Below, piece by piece: positions 1 to 8,504 of a DNA stretch of 64,000 nt (its first letter is position 1; the number at the start of each line of letters is the position of its first letter). Source of the DNA: Granulicella sp. S190 (lineage in GTDB: Bacteria; Acidobacteriota; Terriglobia; Terriglobales; Acidobacteriaceae); contig NZ_LMUD01000047.1 in NCBI RefSeq assembly GCF_009766095.1, positions 1 through 64,000 of the forward strand. Direction: 5' to 3'. The notes under the pieces are model-generated. The model did no database searches. It was given only the letters and a program-made list of their open reading frames with translations, and was not told the origin of the DNA. The translations under genes were made by a program, and so were the position numbers.

Positions 1-659
1 GTCGGTGGTGTCGGTGGGGGTGAAGGTGGCGACGACGGCGGTGGCGGGACCGACGGCGAGGACACCGGCGGGGTTATAGGAGAAGGATCCGGGGATGGAG
101 GCGGTGGCCTTGATGCCGGTGGTGCCGCCGAGGGCGGTTCCGTAGACGATGCTCTGGTTGGGCCAGGTGATGGTGTAGCTGGATCCGGTGGCCTGGGTGA
201 TGGTGAGGGTTCCGGGGGCGTAGGTGAAGGTGTAGTTCTTGGCGGCGAGGGTTCCTGCGGCGGCGGTGATGGGGTAGGAGCCGACGGGCGAGGTGGCGGT
301 GTCGGTGGAGGTCAGGGAAGCCGAGCCGGTGACGGCGGTGGCCAGGGTGTCGCCGTTGACCAAGCCTGCGATGGTGTCGGTGAAGGTGGGATCAGCCTGG
401 CCGTAGGCGCGGGTGGCGTTGCTGGCGGTGACGGTGAGGACGGCTGGGGTGACGGTGATCTGGGCGGTGGCGGTCTGACCGGCGTAGTCGGTGGTGTCGG
501 TGGGGGTGAAGGTGGCGACGACGGCGGTGGCGGGACCGACGGCGAGGACACCGGCGGGGTTATAGGAGAAGGATCCGGGGATCGAGGCGGTGGCCTTGAT
601 GCCGGTGCTGCCGCCGATGGCGGTTCCGTAGACGATGCTCTGGTTGGGCCAGGTGATTA
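1..659 (-). repeat. Second-order coding repeat with 486-bp spacing (about 173 bp nearly identical)
   Basis: Positions 1-173 and 487-659 are nearly identical at the nucleotide level, with only a few differences (for example near 577 and 607-618). The offset is 486 bp, or 162 codons. Each copy encodes an Ig-like module with the sequence ITWPNQSIVYGTA followed by PAGVLAVGPATAVVATFTP. The copy at position 1 continues outside the window, so further copies may follow. This block is much more homogeneous than the neighbouring 252-bp array, which suggests recent duplication or gene conversion. Confidence 0.85.
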
Positions 660-3600
660 CCGGAGTGGCCTTCGTAATTGTGAGCGTGCCATTGACCAAG
701 GTGAAGGTGTAGTTGCTGGATGTCAAAGACCCGATGGCGGGGGTGATGGGATACGTGCCAGTGGCAGTCGGGCTTGCCGGATTTGTAGTCAGCGATGGGC
801 TGCCGGTGGTGGAGTTGGACTGGGTATCGCTGCCAAAGAATCCTGTGATGGTGTAGGTGTAAGGAGCAACCGAGCTGCCGTAGGTCACTGTCTGATCAGC
901 GGCAGTCACAGTGAGAGCTGCTTTGGTGATAGTGACGGAGCCATTGGTGAAGGTGAAGGTGTAGTTGCTGGAAACGAGGGACCCGATGGCTGCAGCGATG
1001 GGATAGCTGCCCACAGCGCTCGGAGTTGTTGGGTTAGTCGTCAGTGATGGCGCGCCAGTGGTGGAGCTGGACTGGGTATCACTGCCGGCGAATCCTGTGA
1101 TGGTGTAGGTGTAAGGAGTAAGCGCATGGCCGTAGATCACGGTCTGGCTGGCTGCAGTGACGTTAAGTGTCGCTTTGGTAATGGTGACGTTGCCGTTGGT
1201 GAAGGTGAAGGTGTAGTTGCCTGAGGTGAGCGACCCGATGGCTGCGCTGATGGGGTAAGAACCGGCGGCAGTCGGCGTCGTCGGGCTGGTGGTCAGCGCG
1301 GGGCTACCGGCGGTGGAGTTGGACTGGGTATCACTCCCTGCGAATCCTGTAATCGTGTAGGTGTAAGGAGCAACCGGATTTCCGTATGCAATGGTCTGGC
1401 TGGCTGCAGTGACGTTAAGTATCGCTTTTGTAATGGTGACGTTGCCGTTGGTGAAGGTGAAGGTGTAATTGCTTGAGGCCAGGGATCCGATGGCCGCGGC
1501 GATGGGGTAGCTGCCTACTGCGGTCGGCGTTGTTGGGCTGGTGGTCAGTGAAGGGGCACCGGTAGTGGAGTTGGACTGAGTATCGCTGCCGGCGAATCCT
1601 GTAATCGTGTAGGTGTAAGGAGCTACTGTGTTTCCATAAACCACACTCTGGCTAGCCGCAGTGACATTTAGGTTCGCTTTGGTGATGGTGGCTGTGCCGT
1701 TGGTGAAGGTGAAGGTGTAGTTGCTTGAGGCCAGGGACCCGATGGCTGCAGTTATGGGATAGACGCCTGCGGCAGTCGGTGTTGTTGGGTTGGTTGTTAG
1801 CGATGGACTACCTGTGGTGGAGTTGGCCTGGGTGTCGCTGCCAGCAAATCCTGTGATCGTGTAGGTGTAAGGAGCAAGCGCATGGCCGTAGATCACGCTT
1901 TGGCTGGATGCCGTGACGTTAAGCGCTGCTTTGGTGATGGTGGCGTTGCCGTTGGTGAAGGTGAAGGTGTAGTTGCTTGAGGCCAGGGATCCGATGGCCG
2001 TGGTGATGGGATAGCTGCCTACAGCGGTCGGCGTCGCTGGGTTGGTGGTAAGGGATGGGGCACCAGTGGTGGAGTTGGATTGGGTGTCAGTGCCGACGAA
2101 GCCTGTAATAGTGTAGGTGTAGGGAGCAAGCGCATTACCGTAGACAACACTCTGGCTGGCCGCAATGACGTTGAGACTAGCTTTGGTGATGGTGGCGTTG
2201 CCGTTAGTAAAGGTGAAGGTGTAGTTGTTGGAGGCGAGAGAGCCAATGGCTGCAGTGATGGGGTAGCTGCCTACGGCGGTCGGCGTTGTTGGGTTGGTCG
2301 TCAGCGAGGGTGTGCCGGTAGTGGAGTTGGACTGGGTGTCGGTACCTGCGAAGCCTGTGATGGTGTACGTGTAAGAAGCAAGCGCATTACCGTAGACAAC
2401 GCTCTGGCTGGCCGCAGTGACGTTGAGATTAGCTTTGGTGATGGTGGCCGTGCCGTTAGTGAAGCTAAAAGTGTAGTTGTTGGAGGCCAGCGATCCTAAG
2501 GCTGCAGTAATGGGATAGACGCCTGCGGCAGTCGGTGCTGTTGGGTTGGTTGTCAGCGATGGTGTGCCGGTAGTGGAGTTGGACTGGGTGTCGGTACCTG
2601 CGAAGCCTGTGATGGTGTAGGTGTAGGGAGCGAGCGCATGTCCGTAGACCACGGTCTGGCTGGCTGCAGTGACATTCAGGTTAGCCTTGGTGATGGTGGC
2701 CGTGCCGTTAGTAAACGTAAAGGTGTAGTTGCTGGATGCCAGGGATCCGATGGCCGCTGCGATGGGGTAATTACCTACTGCGGTCGGAGTTGTTGGGCTG
2801 GTGGTCAGCGAGGGGGTGCCGGTAGTGGAGCTGGACTGGGTATCGCTATAGGCGAATCCTGTGATGGTGTAGGTGTAGGGAGCAAGGGCGTTACCGTAGA
2901 CCACGGTCTGGCTGGCTGCGGTGACGTTGAGTGCTGCTTTAGTGATGTTTGCTGTGCCATTGACGAAGGTGAAGGTGTAGTTGCTGGATGCCAAGGACCC
3001 AACAGTCGAAGTGATGGGATAGGAGCCCACGGCAGTCGGTGTCGTCGGGCTGGTGGTCAGTGACGGAGTACCGGTGGTGGAGTTGGACTGGGTGTCCGTG
3101 CCGGCGAATCCTGTAATGGTGTAGGTATAGGGAGCAAGTGCATTGCCGTAGACCACAGTCTGGCTGGCAGCAGTGACATTCAGATTAGCCTTGGTGATGG
3201 TGGCTGTGCCGTTGACGAAGGTGAAGCTGTAGTTGCTGGAGGCGAGCGATCCGATAGCTACGGTAATGGTGTACGCGCCTGCAGCAGTCGGCGTCGCGGG
3301 AGTAGTACTCAGTGATGGCGCGCCGGTGGTGGAGTTGGATTGGGTGTCGCCGGTAGCGAATCCTGTAATGGTGTAAGTGTAGGGGGCAAGTACATGGCCA
3401 TAGACAACACTCTGGCTGGCAGCGGTAACAGTAAGAGCACGCTGGTCAACATTTATTTGGACGGATGCGGTAGCGGTTGTGTAGTCGATGGCGTCGGTGG
3501 GAGTAAAGGTAACGGTGAGCGTATGCGGTCCGGCGCTGAGAATCGTGTTTGCTGCTGGGCTGTAGGAAAAGGTGCCACCTACGGAGGAGGTTGCATTCAG

Positions 3601-6600
3601 CTGTCCGGTTGAGCCAGTGGTAAGAGGAGTGCCGTAACTAATATCTGCCGGCGTCGCCCAGGTGAGCACCGGCGTAGCTTTCGTGATGGAGAGTGTTCCG
3701 GGTGCAAAGGTGAGGGCGTAGTTTGACGAGGCGAGGGAACCGACTGCGGCGGTGATCGTGTAGTTGTTAGCAGCAGTTGGTGATGCGGGAGTCGTTGTCA
3801 ATGACGGAGTTCCCGTGAAAGCATTCGACGACGTATCTCCGTTGACGTAGCCGGATACCGTGTAGGTGTAAGGAGGAACTGTGGTGCCGTAGACGGCAGT
3901 CTCGTTACTCGCCGTAAAGAGCAGCGTCTGCTTGGTGACGACGATGCTTATCATCTTTGAAGCCGCTGCATAGTTCGTGTTGGTCGGAGTGAACTGGACG
4001 CTGAGGGAGTTGGTACCTACAGGAAGAACAGTTCCTGCGGGAGGGGTATAGGTATAACTTCCTGCGATAGTGGTAGGCGTCGAGGAGGTGTTGAGCGCCA
4101 TTGCAACAATCACTACGTTGCGATTGTTGGGGAGGGTTACACTCTGCACGGTTCGCGTGCTGTCAAGAGGAATGGAATAACCGTATAGGTTTACATTGCC
4201 AAGAGTCTCGCCGCCGCCGCTGGTGTTTCTATAGGGAGTTGTGGAGACGATCGTCTCGCCTGTGTAGTTTGCCGACTGTGTCCAGCTGCTGAGACTTACC
4301 GTGGTGATCGCTGTGGTTCCATCTGTATAAGTGATGGTGAAAGATTGCGCGGTCTGTCCGCTCGTGGTGGCTGCACCGATCATGGTAAGGCCGGCGAAGG
4401 TTCCCTGGGGCAGAGCGATAATCGTACTCGTGACGGCGTCCGGAAGATTCGCAGGCCCGAGCGAATAGGTCTGCCCATTCCACGTGATCGACGATCCAAC
4501 CTGATTGGAGGAGTAAGCATTTCCCCCGTTGTCGAAACCGCCTGTTGAATAGATCGATCCATTCGATTGGAAGGCGTTGACGCGGTAATAAGAAGAAAGA
4601 GAGACGGACGTAGTGCCAGGATTTGTCTGAGCGACTGCGTTGAGTTGTGTACTGCTGAGCGGCGTCCCGTAAACGATAGGAGAAGGTGTGGGCCATACGA
4701 TCGTCGTTAGATTCGCCGGGTTGTCGAGTTCCTGGACGCTGGCTGTGGCGCTTGTGTAATCGGCCTGATCGGTCGGAGTGAAGTTTGCAGTAAGAGTATT
4801 TTCACCAGTCGGAAGAACGGTACCCGATGGGGGCGTATAGACAAGCGCCCCTGGGATTGGAGGCGAGACGAGTGCCATCGCGAGCATCACAATATTTCGT
4901 GTTGCAGGCATGGTGATGCTCAACGGAATTTTCGTACTGTCGAGCGGAATCTGATACCCATAGACGCAGGTGAGGTGGGCATCCTGGCTGCCATTAGATT
5001 CATCGCGATAGGGAACGCACTTTACTTCTGTCTCTCCCGTGTAGTTCAACGGGTAGACCCAGTCGCTGAAGCTTTGCGTGACTTGAGCGCTAGTTCCGTC
5101 GGTGTAGTTCACGGTGAAGGTATTTGCTGGTGTCGCATTGTTAACAAGCGCACCGAGCATTGTCAGATTTGCATAGTGTCCCGCTGGCAGGCTGATGGTC
5201 GTATTGCTGACCGCATCGGGAGCGTTAGCCGGTCCCAATGGATACGTAATGTTGTTCCAAGTGACTGAAGTCCCTAGCGTGTTCGCGGAGTAGGCAGAGC
5301 CGCCGCCGTCGAACCCACCCGTGCTGTAATTCGAGCCGTCCGTATAGATTCCAGAGACGTTGTAGAAGGAGGCCAGTGGAACCATCGTGTAGACGGCTAC
5401 AGTTGCATTCAGCTGAATGCTGCTCAACGCCGTTGGATAAGTAATGGGAGCTGGAGTTGCCCAACTGATCTGTGGGTTTGCAACGCTTACAGTGAGAGTG
5501 ACGTTGCTGGTCGCCGTGCCATAGCTCGAGCTGTTCGCGGCATTTGGCGTGAACGTGACGCTCAACGTGTAAGTGCCTGGAGTCAGCAGGGTGTAGGGCG
5601 CTGGGCTATAGGTAAAGGTTCCGGCGATGGTCGTTGTGGCATTCTGCTGCATGGGGGATAGCAGTGTGCCGTAGTTGATAGCTGCGGGAGTGGGCCAGGT
5701 GATTACAGGAGTCGCCTTCGCAACGGGATAGCTCACAGGAGTGGAGGCGCTGGTCACGAAGTTCGCGTCCACTGGGTTGGTATCGAGATAGGTTGCGGTG
5801 AGGCTATCGGTTCCAACTGGCAACGACGTGACGTTAAGCGTTGCGACTCCGCTTGAAAGCTTGCCCGTGCCCAGAACAGTGGTGCCGTTCATGAAGGTAA
5901 TGAGCTCGTTGTTTGTGGAATAGGTCCCTAAAGAAAAGGGACTCAAGGTGGCGGATAGTACGATCTGCTGGGTGTAGTTGCTTGAAGAGGGGTTTGCTCC
6001 CAACAGGGTCAGGGTGGAGATTGGCGTTCCGGTAAGAGATATTGTGCCGGACGTACTTCCACTAAAGAACTGTCCGGCCGGCAGTAACGGCTCTCCGGCA
6101 TAAACCGCGTCAACCTTATGTGTTGTAGCCGCTCCCTGTGGAACGTTGGGCGTGTTGAGCGTGGCTGTTGCGGTGTGGGTGATCTGGTCCGACAAGATCG
6201 TGACTGTATTGTTGGTCTGGGTCGGGGTCGCAAGATCTGGGAATCCGTCGCTATTGAAGTCCGCTGCCAGTGTGGCGGAGCCATTGGTCCCGACCGAGAA
6301 GCTCGCTGCGGCTCCGAAGGTTCCATCACCATTACCGAGCAGCACGCTTTCGGTCTTTTTATTCGTATCGGTAGGATCTACGACTGCCAGGTCGGCGATT
6401 CCGTCTCCGTTGAAATCGCCAAGAGCGATCGAGCTCGGATTTGTTCCCGCTGCATAGGCTACGGCTGGTTTGAAGGTGACAGTTGGGTCACCGAGAAGAA
6501 TGCTGACCGTATTGTCGCCGGAACTGGTGATTGCGAGATCGAGTCTTCCGTCGCCGTTGAAGTCTCCGGCAACCAGACTGTTGGGAGATGTTCCGGCAGC

Positions 6601-7875
6601 GAATGGAGAGCCGGTTGGCTGGGTGAAGGTGCCGGTACCACTTCCTTCGAGGATGGAGACTGAGTTTCCAACAGTATTGGTTACGGCAATATCGGAGTGA
6701 CCGTCACCATTGAAGTCACCTACGATCAAACCGGAGGGGCTTTTCCCAACAGCGATAGGCGAGTTAAGCGGTGCGGTAAAAGCGCCGCTCCCATTGTTGA
6801 GGAGAATCGTCACGCTGTTGGTGGTCTGATTTGCGATGGCGAGATCGGCGTTTCCGTCGTTGTTAAAGTCGCCGACCGCGATCGCGACTGGTCCTGTCGT
6901 CGGAACGGTGATCGTTCCGGTGGCGTAGTTAGCCGGAGCCTGAAACCCGCCAGCTGCTATGCCCAGAAAGATGCTTACGGTGTTGCTGCCGAAGTTGGTA
7001 ACAGCAATATCAGCAACTCCGTCATTGTTGAAGTCGCCGACTGCGACGCCGGTTGGAGTAGTTTGAGCGGTTAGCGTGGTTCCAGCCGCGAAAGTTCCAT
7101 TGCCATGGCCCAAAAAGATGTTGACACTGTTGGTTCCCGCAGCGACAGCAATATCCTGAAAACCATCACCATTAAAGTCACCTAGAGCGGCGCCTCGCGG
7201 AGTTGTGACTGCAGACGTAAAAGTGGCAGCGGCAAACGTCTGTATCGCCACGGCTGCTGACAGCGGAGCTGTTCCGAACGCATAGTTGCCATTCGAGGTG
7301 TCCTGAAAGGAGACTGTGGTGGAGGGAGAGATCTCAAAGCCACCTTTGGCAGCAACCGAAGCTGAAAGCGTGTAGTTGCCTTTAGTTCCTGTCGCCGGGG
7401 CAAGAGTTGTTACGGTCGAATAAGTTCCACTTACGGTAAGAGTCTCTGAGGAAGACGTGCTGCCTGTAAAAAGATTGGTGCCATGGAAGACGGCTGTGTA
7501 GCTGTGGTTTCCGATCGCTGGTACAAAACGCAATATCGCGGTGCCAGCGGAGGTCAACTGTGCCGTGCCTAGAACTGCGGAGTTGACGCAATGGGGTGCT
7601 GTAGCTTCGCAAAAAGTCACCAGGCCAGGTGAGACAGCTGTAGCAGTACTCGTAGTTGCGACGGCGGCGGTGAGGGTCACCACAGTTCCACTGGTGACGG
7701 TACTAGAAGAGAGACCTAGAGTAGTAGTCGTCGTCGCGCCTAAGGCAAAGCTTGCAGGTGTGGCTACTGCTGCCATAAGTAAGGCGAGCACTGCCGAGAA
7801 GATGGCTGAGAAAGAACGCGAGCCGAACTTTAGATTCCCTGAGCAGCTTTTGTAGGTGGCGCAGTGTGACGACAT
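1..7875 (-). CDS. Giant secreted surface protein with FG-GAP and MBG/Ig-like repeats (3' end outside window)
   Basis: The reading frame is open from ATG at 7875 to the left edge, at least 2,625 codons with no stop seen. GGAG lies six bases before the ATG. The N-terminus has a basic stretch, a hydrophobic core and an Ala-Ser-Phe-Ala cleavage site near residue 45, so it is a Sec substrate. Residues ~48-145 look like a bacterial Ig-like (Big_3 type) domain. Residues ~215-550 carry seven FG-GAP/VCBS units with the calcium-loop pattern DFNxDGxxD, which should form a propeller. Residues ~800-1260 contain two related ~170-residue domains I cannot name, separated by Ig-like linkers. From residue ~1480 on there are MBG-like units (TITKA...YGxxxAPYTYTITGF), eleven in exact tandem. 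The family suggests a surface adhesin or matrix protein. Substrate and anchoring are unknown because the C-terminus is missing. Confidence 0.88.
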   Translation of the reverse strand, partial: MSSHCATYKSCSGNLKFGSRSFSAIFSAVLALLMAAVATPASFALGATTTTTLGLSSSTVTSGTVVTLTAAVATTSTATAVSPGLVTFCEATAPHCVNSAVLGTAQLTSAGTAILRFVPAIGNHSYTAVFHGTNLFTGSTSSSETLTVSGTYSTVTTLAPATGTKGNYTLSASVAAKGGFEISPSTTVSFQDTSNGNYAFGTAPLSAAVAIQTFAAATFTSAVTTPRGAALGDFNGDGFQDIAVAAGTNSVNIFLGHGNGTFAAGTTLTAQTTPTGVAVGDFNNDGVADIAVTNFGSNTVSIFLGIAAGGFQAPANYATGTITVPTTGPVAIAVGDFNNDGNADLAIANQTTNSVTILLNNGSGAFTAPLNSPIAVGKSPSGLIVGDFNGDGHSDIAVTNTVGNSVSILEGSGTGTFTQPTGSPFAAGTSPNSLVAGDFNGDGRLDLAITSSGDNTVSILLGDPTVTFKPAVAYAAGTNPSSIALGDFNGDGIADLAVVDPTDTNKKTESVLLGNGDGTFGAAASFSVGTNGSATLAADFNSDGFPDLATPTQTNNTVTILSDQITHTATATLNTPNVPQGAATTHKVDAVYAGEPLLPAGQFFSGSTSGTISLTGTPISTLTLLGANPSSSNYTQQIVLSATLSPFSLGTYSTNNELITFMNGTTVLGTGKLSSGVATLNVTSLPVGTDSLTATYLDTNPVDANFVTSASTPVSYPVAKATPVITWPTPAAINYGTLLSPMQQNATTTIAGTFTYSPAPYTLLTPGTYTLSVTFTPNAANSSSYGTATSNVTLTVSVANPQISWATPAPITYPTALSSIQLNATVAVYTMVPLASFYNVSGIYTDGSNYSTGGFDGGGSAYSANTLGTSVTWNNITYPLGPANAPDAVSNTTISLPAGHYANLTMLGALVNNATPANTFTVNYTDGTSAQVTQSFSDWVYPLNYTGETEVKCVPYRDESNGSQDAHLTCVYGYQIPLDSTKIPLSITMPATRNIVMLAMALVSPPIPGALVYTPPSGTVLPTGENTLTANFTPTDQADYTSATASVQELDNPANLTTIVWPTPSPIVYGTPLSSTQLNAVAQTNPGTTSVSLSSYYRVNAFQSNGSIYSTGGFDNGGNAYSSNQVGSSITWNGQTYSLGPANLPDAVTSTIIALPQGTFAGLTMIGAATTSGQTAQSFTITYTDGTTAITTVSLSSWTQSANYTGETIVSTTPYRNTSGGGETLGNVNLYGYSIPLDSTRTVQSVTLPNNRNVVIVAMALNTSSTPTTIAGSYTYTPPAGTVLPVGTNSLSVQFTPTNTNYAAASKMISIVVTKQTLLFTASNETAVYGTTVPPYTYTVSGYVNGDTSSNAFTGTPSLTTTPASPTAANNYTITAAVGSLASSNYALTFAPGTLSITKATPVLTWATPADISYGTPLTTGSTGQLNATSSVGGTFSYSPAANTILSAGPHTLTVTFTPTDAIDYTTATASVQINVDQRALTVTAASQSVVYGHVLAPYTYTITGFATGDTQSNSTTGAPSLSTTPATPTAAGAYTITVAIGSLASSNYSFTFVNGTATITKANLNVTAASQTVVYGNALAPYTYTITGFAGTDTQSNSTTGTPSLTTSPTTPTAVGSYPITSTVGSLASSNYTFTFVNGTANITKAALNVTAASQTVVYGNALAPYTYTITGFAYSDTQSSSTTGTPSLTTSPTTPTAVGNYPIAAAIGSLASSNYTFTFTNGTATITKANLNVTAASQTVVYGHALAPYTYTITGFAGTDTQSNSTTGTPSLTTNPTAPTAAGVYPITAALGSLASNNYTFSFTNGTATITKANLNVTAASQSVVYGNALASYTYTITGFAGTDTQSNSTTGTPSLTTNPTTPTAVGSYPITAAIGSLASNNYTFTFTNGNATITKASLNVIAASQSVVYGNALAPYTYTITGFVGTDTQSNSTTGAPSLTTNPATPTAVGSYPITTAIGSLASSNYTFTFTNGNATITKAALNVTASSQSVIYGHALAPYTYTITGFAGSDTQANSTTGSPSLTTNPTTPTAAGVYPITAAIGSLASSNYTFTFTNGTATITKANLNVTAASQSVVYGNTVAPYTYTITGFAGSDTQSNSTTGAPSLTTSPTTPTAVGSYPIAAAIGSLASSNYTFTFTNGNVTITKAILNVTAASQTIAYGNPVAPYTYTITGFAGSDTQSNSTAGSPALTTSPTTPTAAGSYPISAAIGSLTSGNYTFTFTNGNVTITKATLNVTAASQTVIYGHALTPYTYTITGFAGSDTQSSSTTGAPSLTTNPTTPSAVGSYPIAAAIGSLVSSNYTFTFTNGSVTITKAALTVTAADQTVTYGSSVAPYTYTITGFFGSDTQSNSTTGSPSLTTNPASPTATGTYPITPAIGSLTSSNYTFTLVNGTLTITKATPVITWPNQSIVYGTAIGGSTGIKATASIPGSFSYNPAGVLAVGPATAVVATFTPTDTTDYAGQTATAQITVTPAVLTVTASNATRAYGQADPTFTDTIAGLVNGDTLATAVTGSASLTSTDTATSPVGSYPITAAAGTLAAKNYTFTYAPGTLTITQATGSSYTITWPNQSIVYGTALGGTTGIKATASIPGSFSYNPAGVLAVGPATAVVATFTPTDTTD
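668..3440 (-). repeat. Eleven tandem 252-bp (84-codon) MBG-like coding repeats
   Basis: A shared anchor (gtagttg or close variant on the plus strand) recurs at 709, 961, 1213, 1465, 1717, 1969, 2221, 2473, 2725, 2977 and 3229. Every step is exactly 252 bp, which is 84 codons, so copies can be gained or lost in frame. Each unit reads approximately TITKAxLNVTAASQ, then VVYGxALAPYTYTITGF, then SLTTxPTTPTAxGSYPI and ends in SSNYTFTFTNG. Unit boundaries are approximate because the array is circularly ambiguous. The copies differ at scattered positions, so they are not freshly duplicated, but their length is strictly conserved. Confidence 0.93.
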
Positions 7876-8504
7876 ACATATCTCCATGACGACCGTGACG
7901 TAGCAGGAAGTCTTCAGGGCAGACTGGGGCGTTACACAAAAAACCGGTAGCTGGTGGCCACCTTGCTTTTGCGCTGTCAGTTGCTGAAAGACTTCCTGTG
8001 GCGAGAACTGTGCTTGTATTGCTGAACCTGAAAAAATCCCCTAAGAACTTACGTGCCGTTCTTATCAGGCCTGCATATTCGCCGATAGAGAATGGAGTTG
8101 GGCAAGGAGTTCTTCGCTACTTTGTCCATCACTAGAATCACTTAGCGGAGGGTTCTCATCCATAGTCCAAAGGTGGCAGCAGAAACATCGCAAAATGCAG
8201 GGATTTTTGCGCAACTTGGGTACGTGTCTCAGGGGACTGACACAGAAGTGTCAGAAGTCTCGTGGCTTTGACGTCATCTGTGGTATCAAAAATGGCGTCA
8301 ACTCTCCCACCAGTTCTAAAGAGCCGCGACTGAAGGTGGGAAGAGAAGATCTGGAGAAGAAGTTTGTGGCACTGGAGCAGATTTGCAGTCGAATGAAGGT
8401 GACTGCCTACTATCATTTTGCACTAAAGATCGCTGCCCGATGGCGACTGCATCTCTTCGCCTTTCGTTTGTTAGGCGAAGAGTAATACGGCAACCGTAGG
8501 GACG
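7876..8504. other. 629-bp non-coding region upstream of the giant surface-protein gene
   Basis: Only weak overlapping short frames occur here, on both strands, without convincing ribosome binding sites, so I call no gene. It should hold the promoter and leader of the giant gene. In the minus-strand transcript CGCAAAA (7973-7967) can pair with TTTTGTG (7941-7935), enclosing the perfect palindrome GGTGGCCACC (7953-7962). A further inverted repeat AAGAAC...GTTCTT lies near 8044-8064. Confidence 0.5.
8453..8482 (-). repeat. 9-bp inverted repeat after the Gfo/Idh/MocA gene
   Basis: CTCTTCGCC (8453-8461) and GGCGAAGAG (8474-8482) form a perfect nine-base-pair stem with a 12-base loop, 22 bp past the stop of the oxidoreductase gene. 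The position fits a transcript end, but neither strand has a T-tract after the stem, so this is not a classical intrinsic terminator. It may be a 3'-end stabilising hairpin. Confidence 0.5.

Noticed and set aside
2080-3063. Long plus-strand frames rich in Gly, Val and Asp opposite the giant gene
   Set aside because: They are antisense shadows produced by the repetitive coding of the minus-strand protein. They have no ribosome binding sites and mirror the repeat period.
1-3440. CRISPR array, suggested by the regular repeats
   Set aside because: The period is 252 bp, the repeats are coding and in frame, and there are no short identical repeats with unique spacers.
6118-7074. Plus-strand frames of up to 181 residues opposite the FG-GAP region
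   Set aside because: The minus strand encodes seven clear FG-GAP motifs in one frame here, so the plus-strand frames are shadows.
8156-8485. Overlapping 86- and 96-residue frames on both strands in the spacer before the oxidoreductase gene
   Set aside because: Neither has a ribosome binding site, recognisable domain or coding-like composition.
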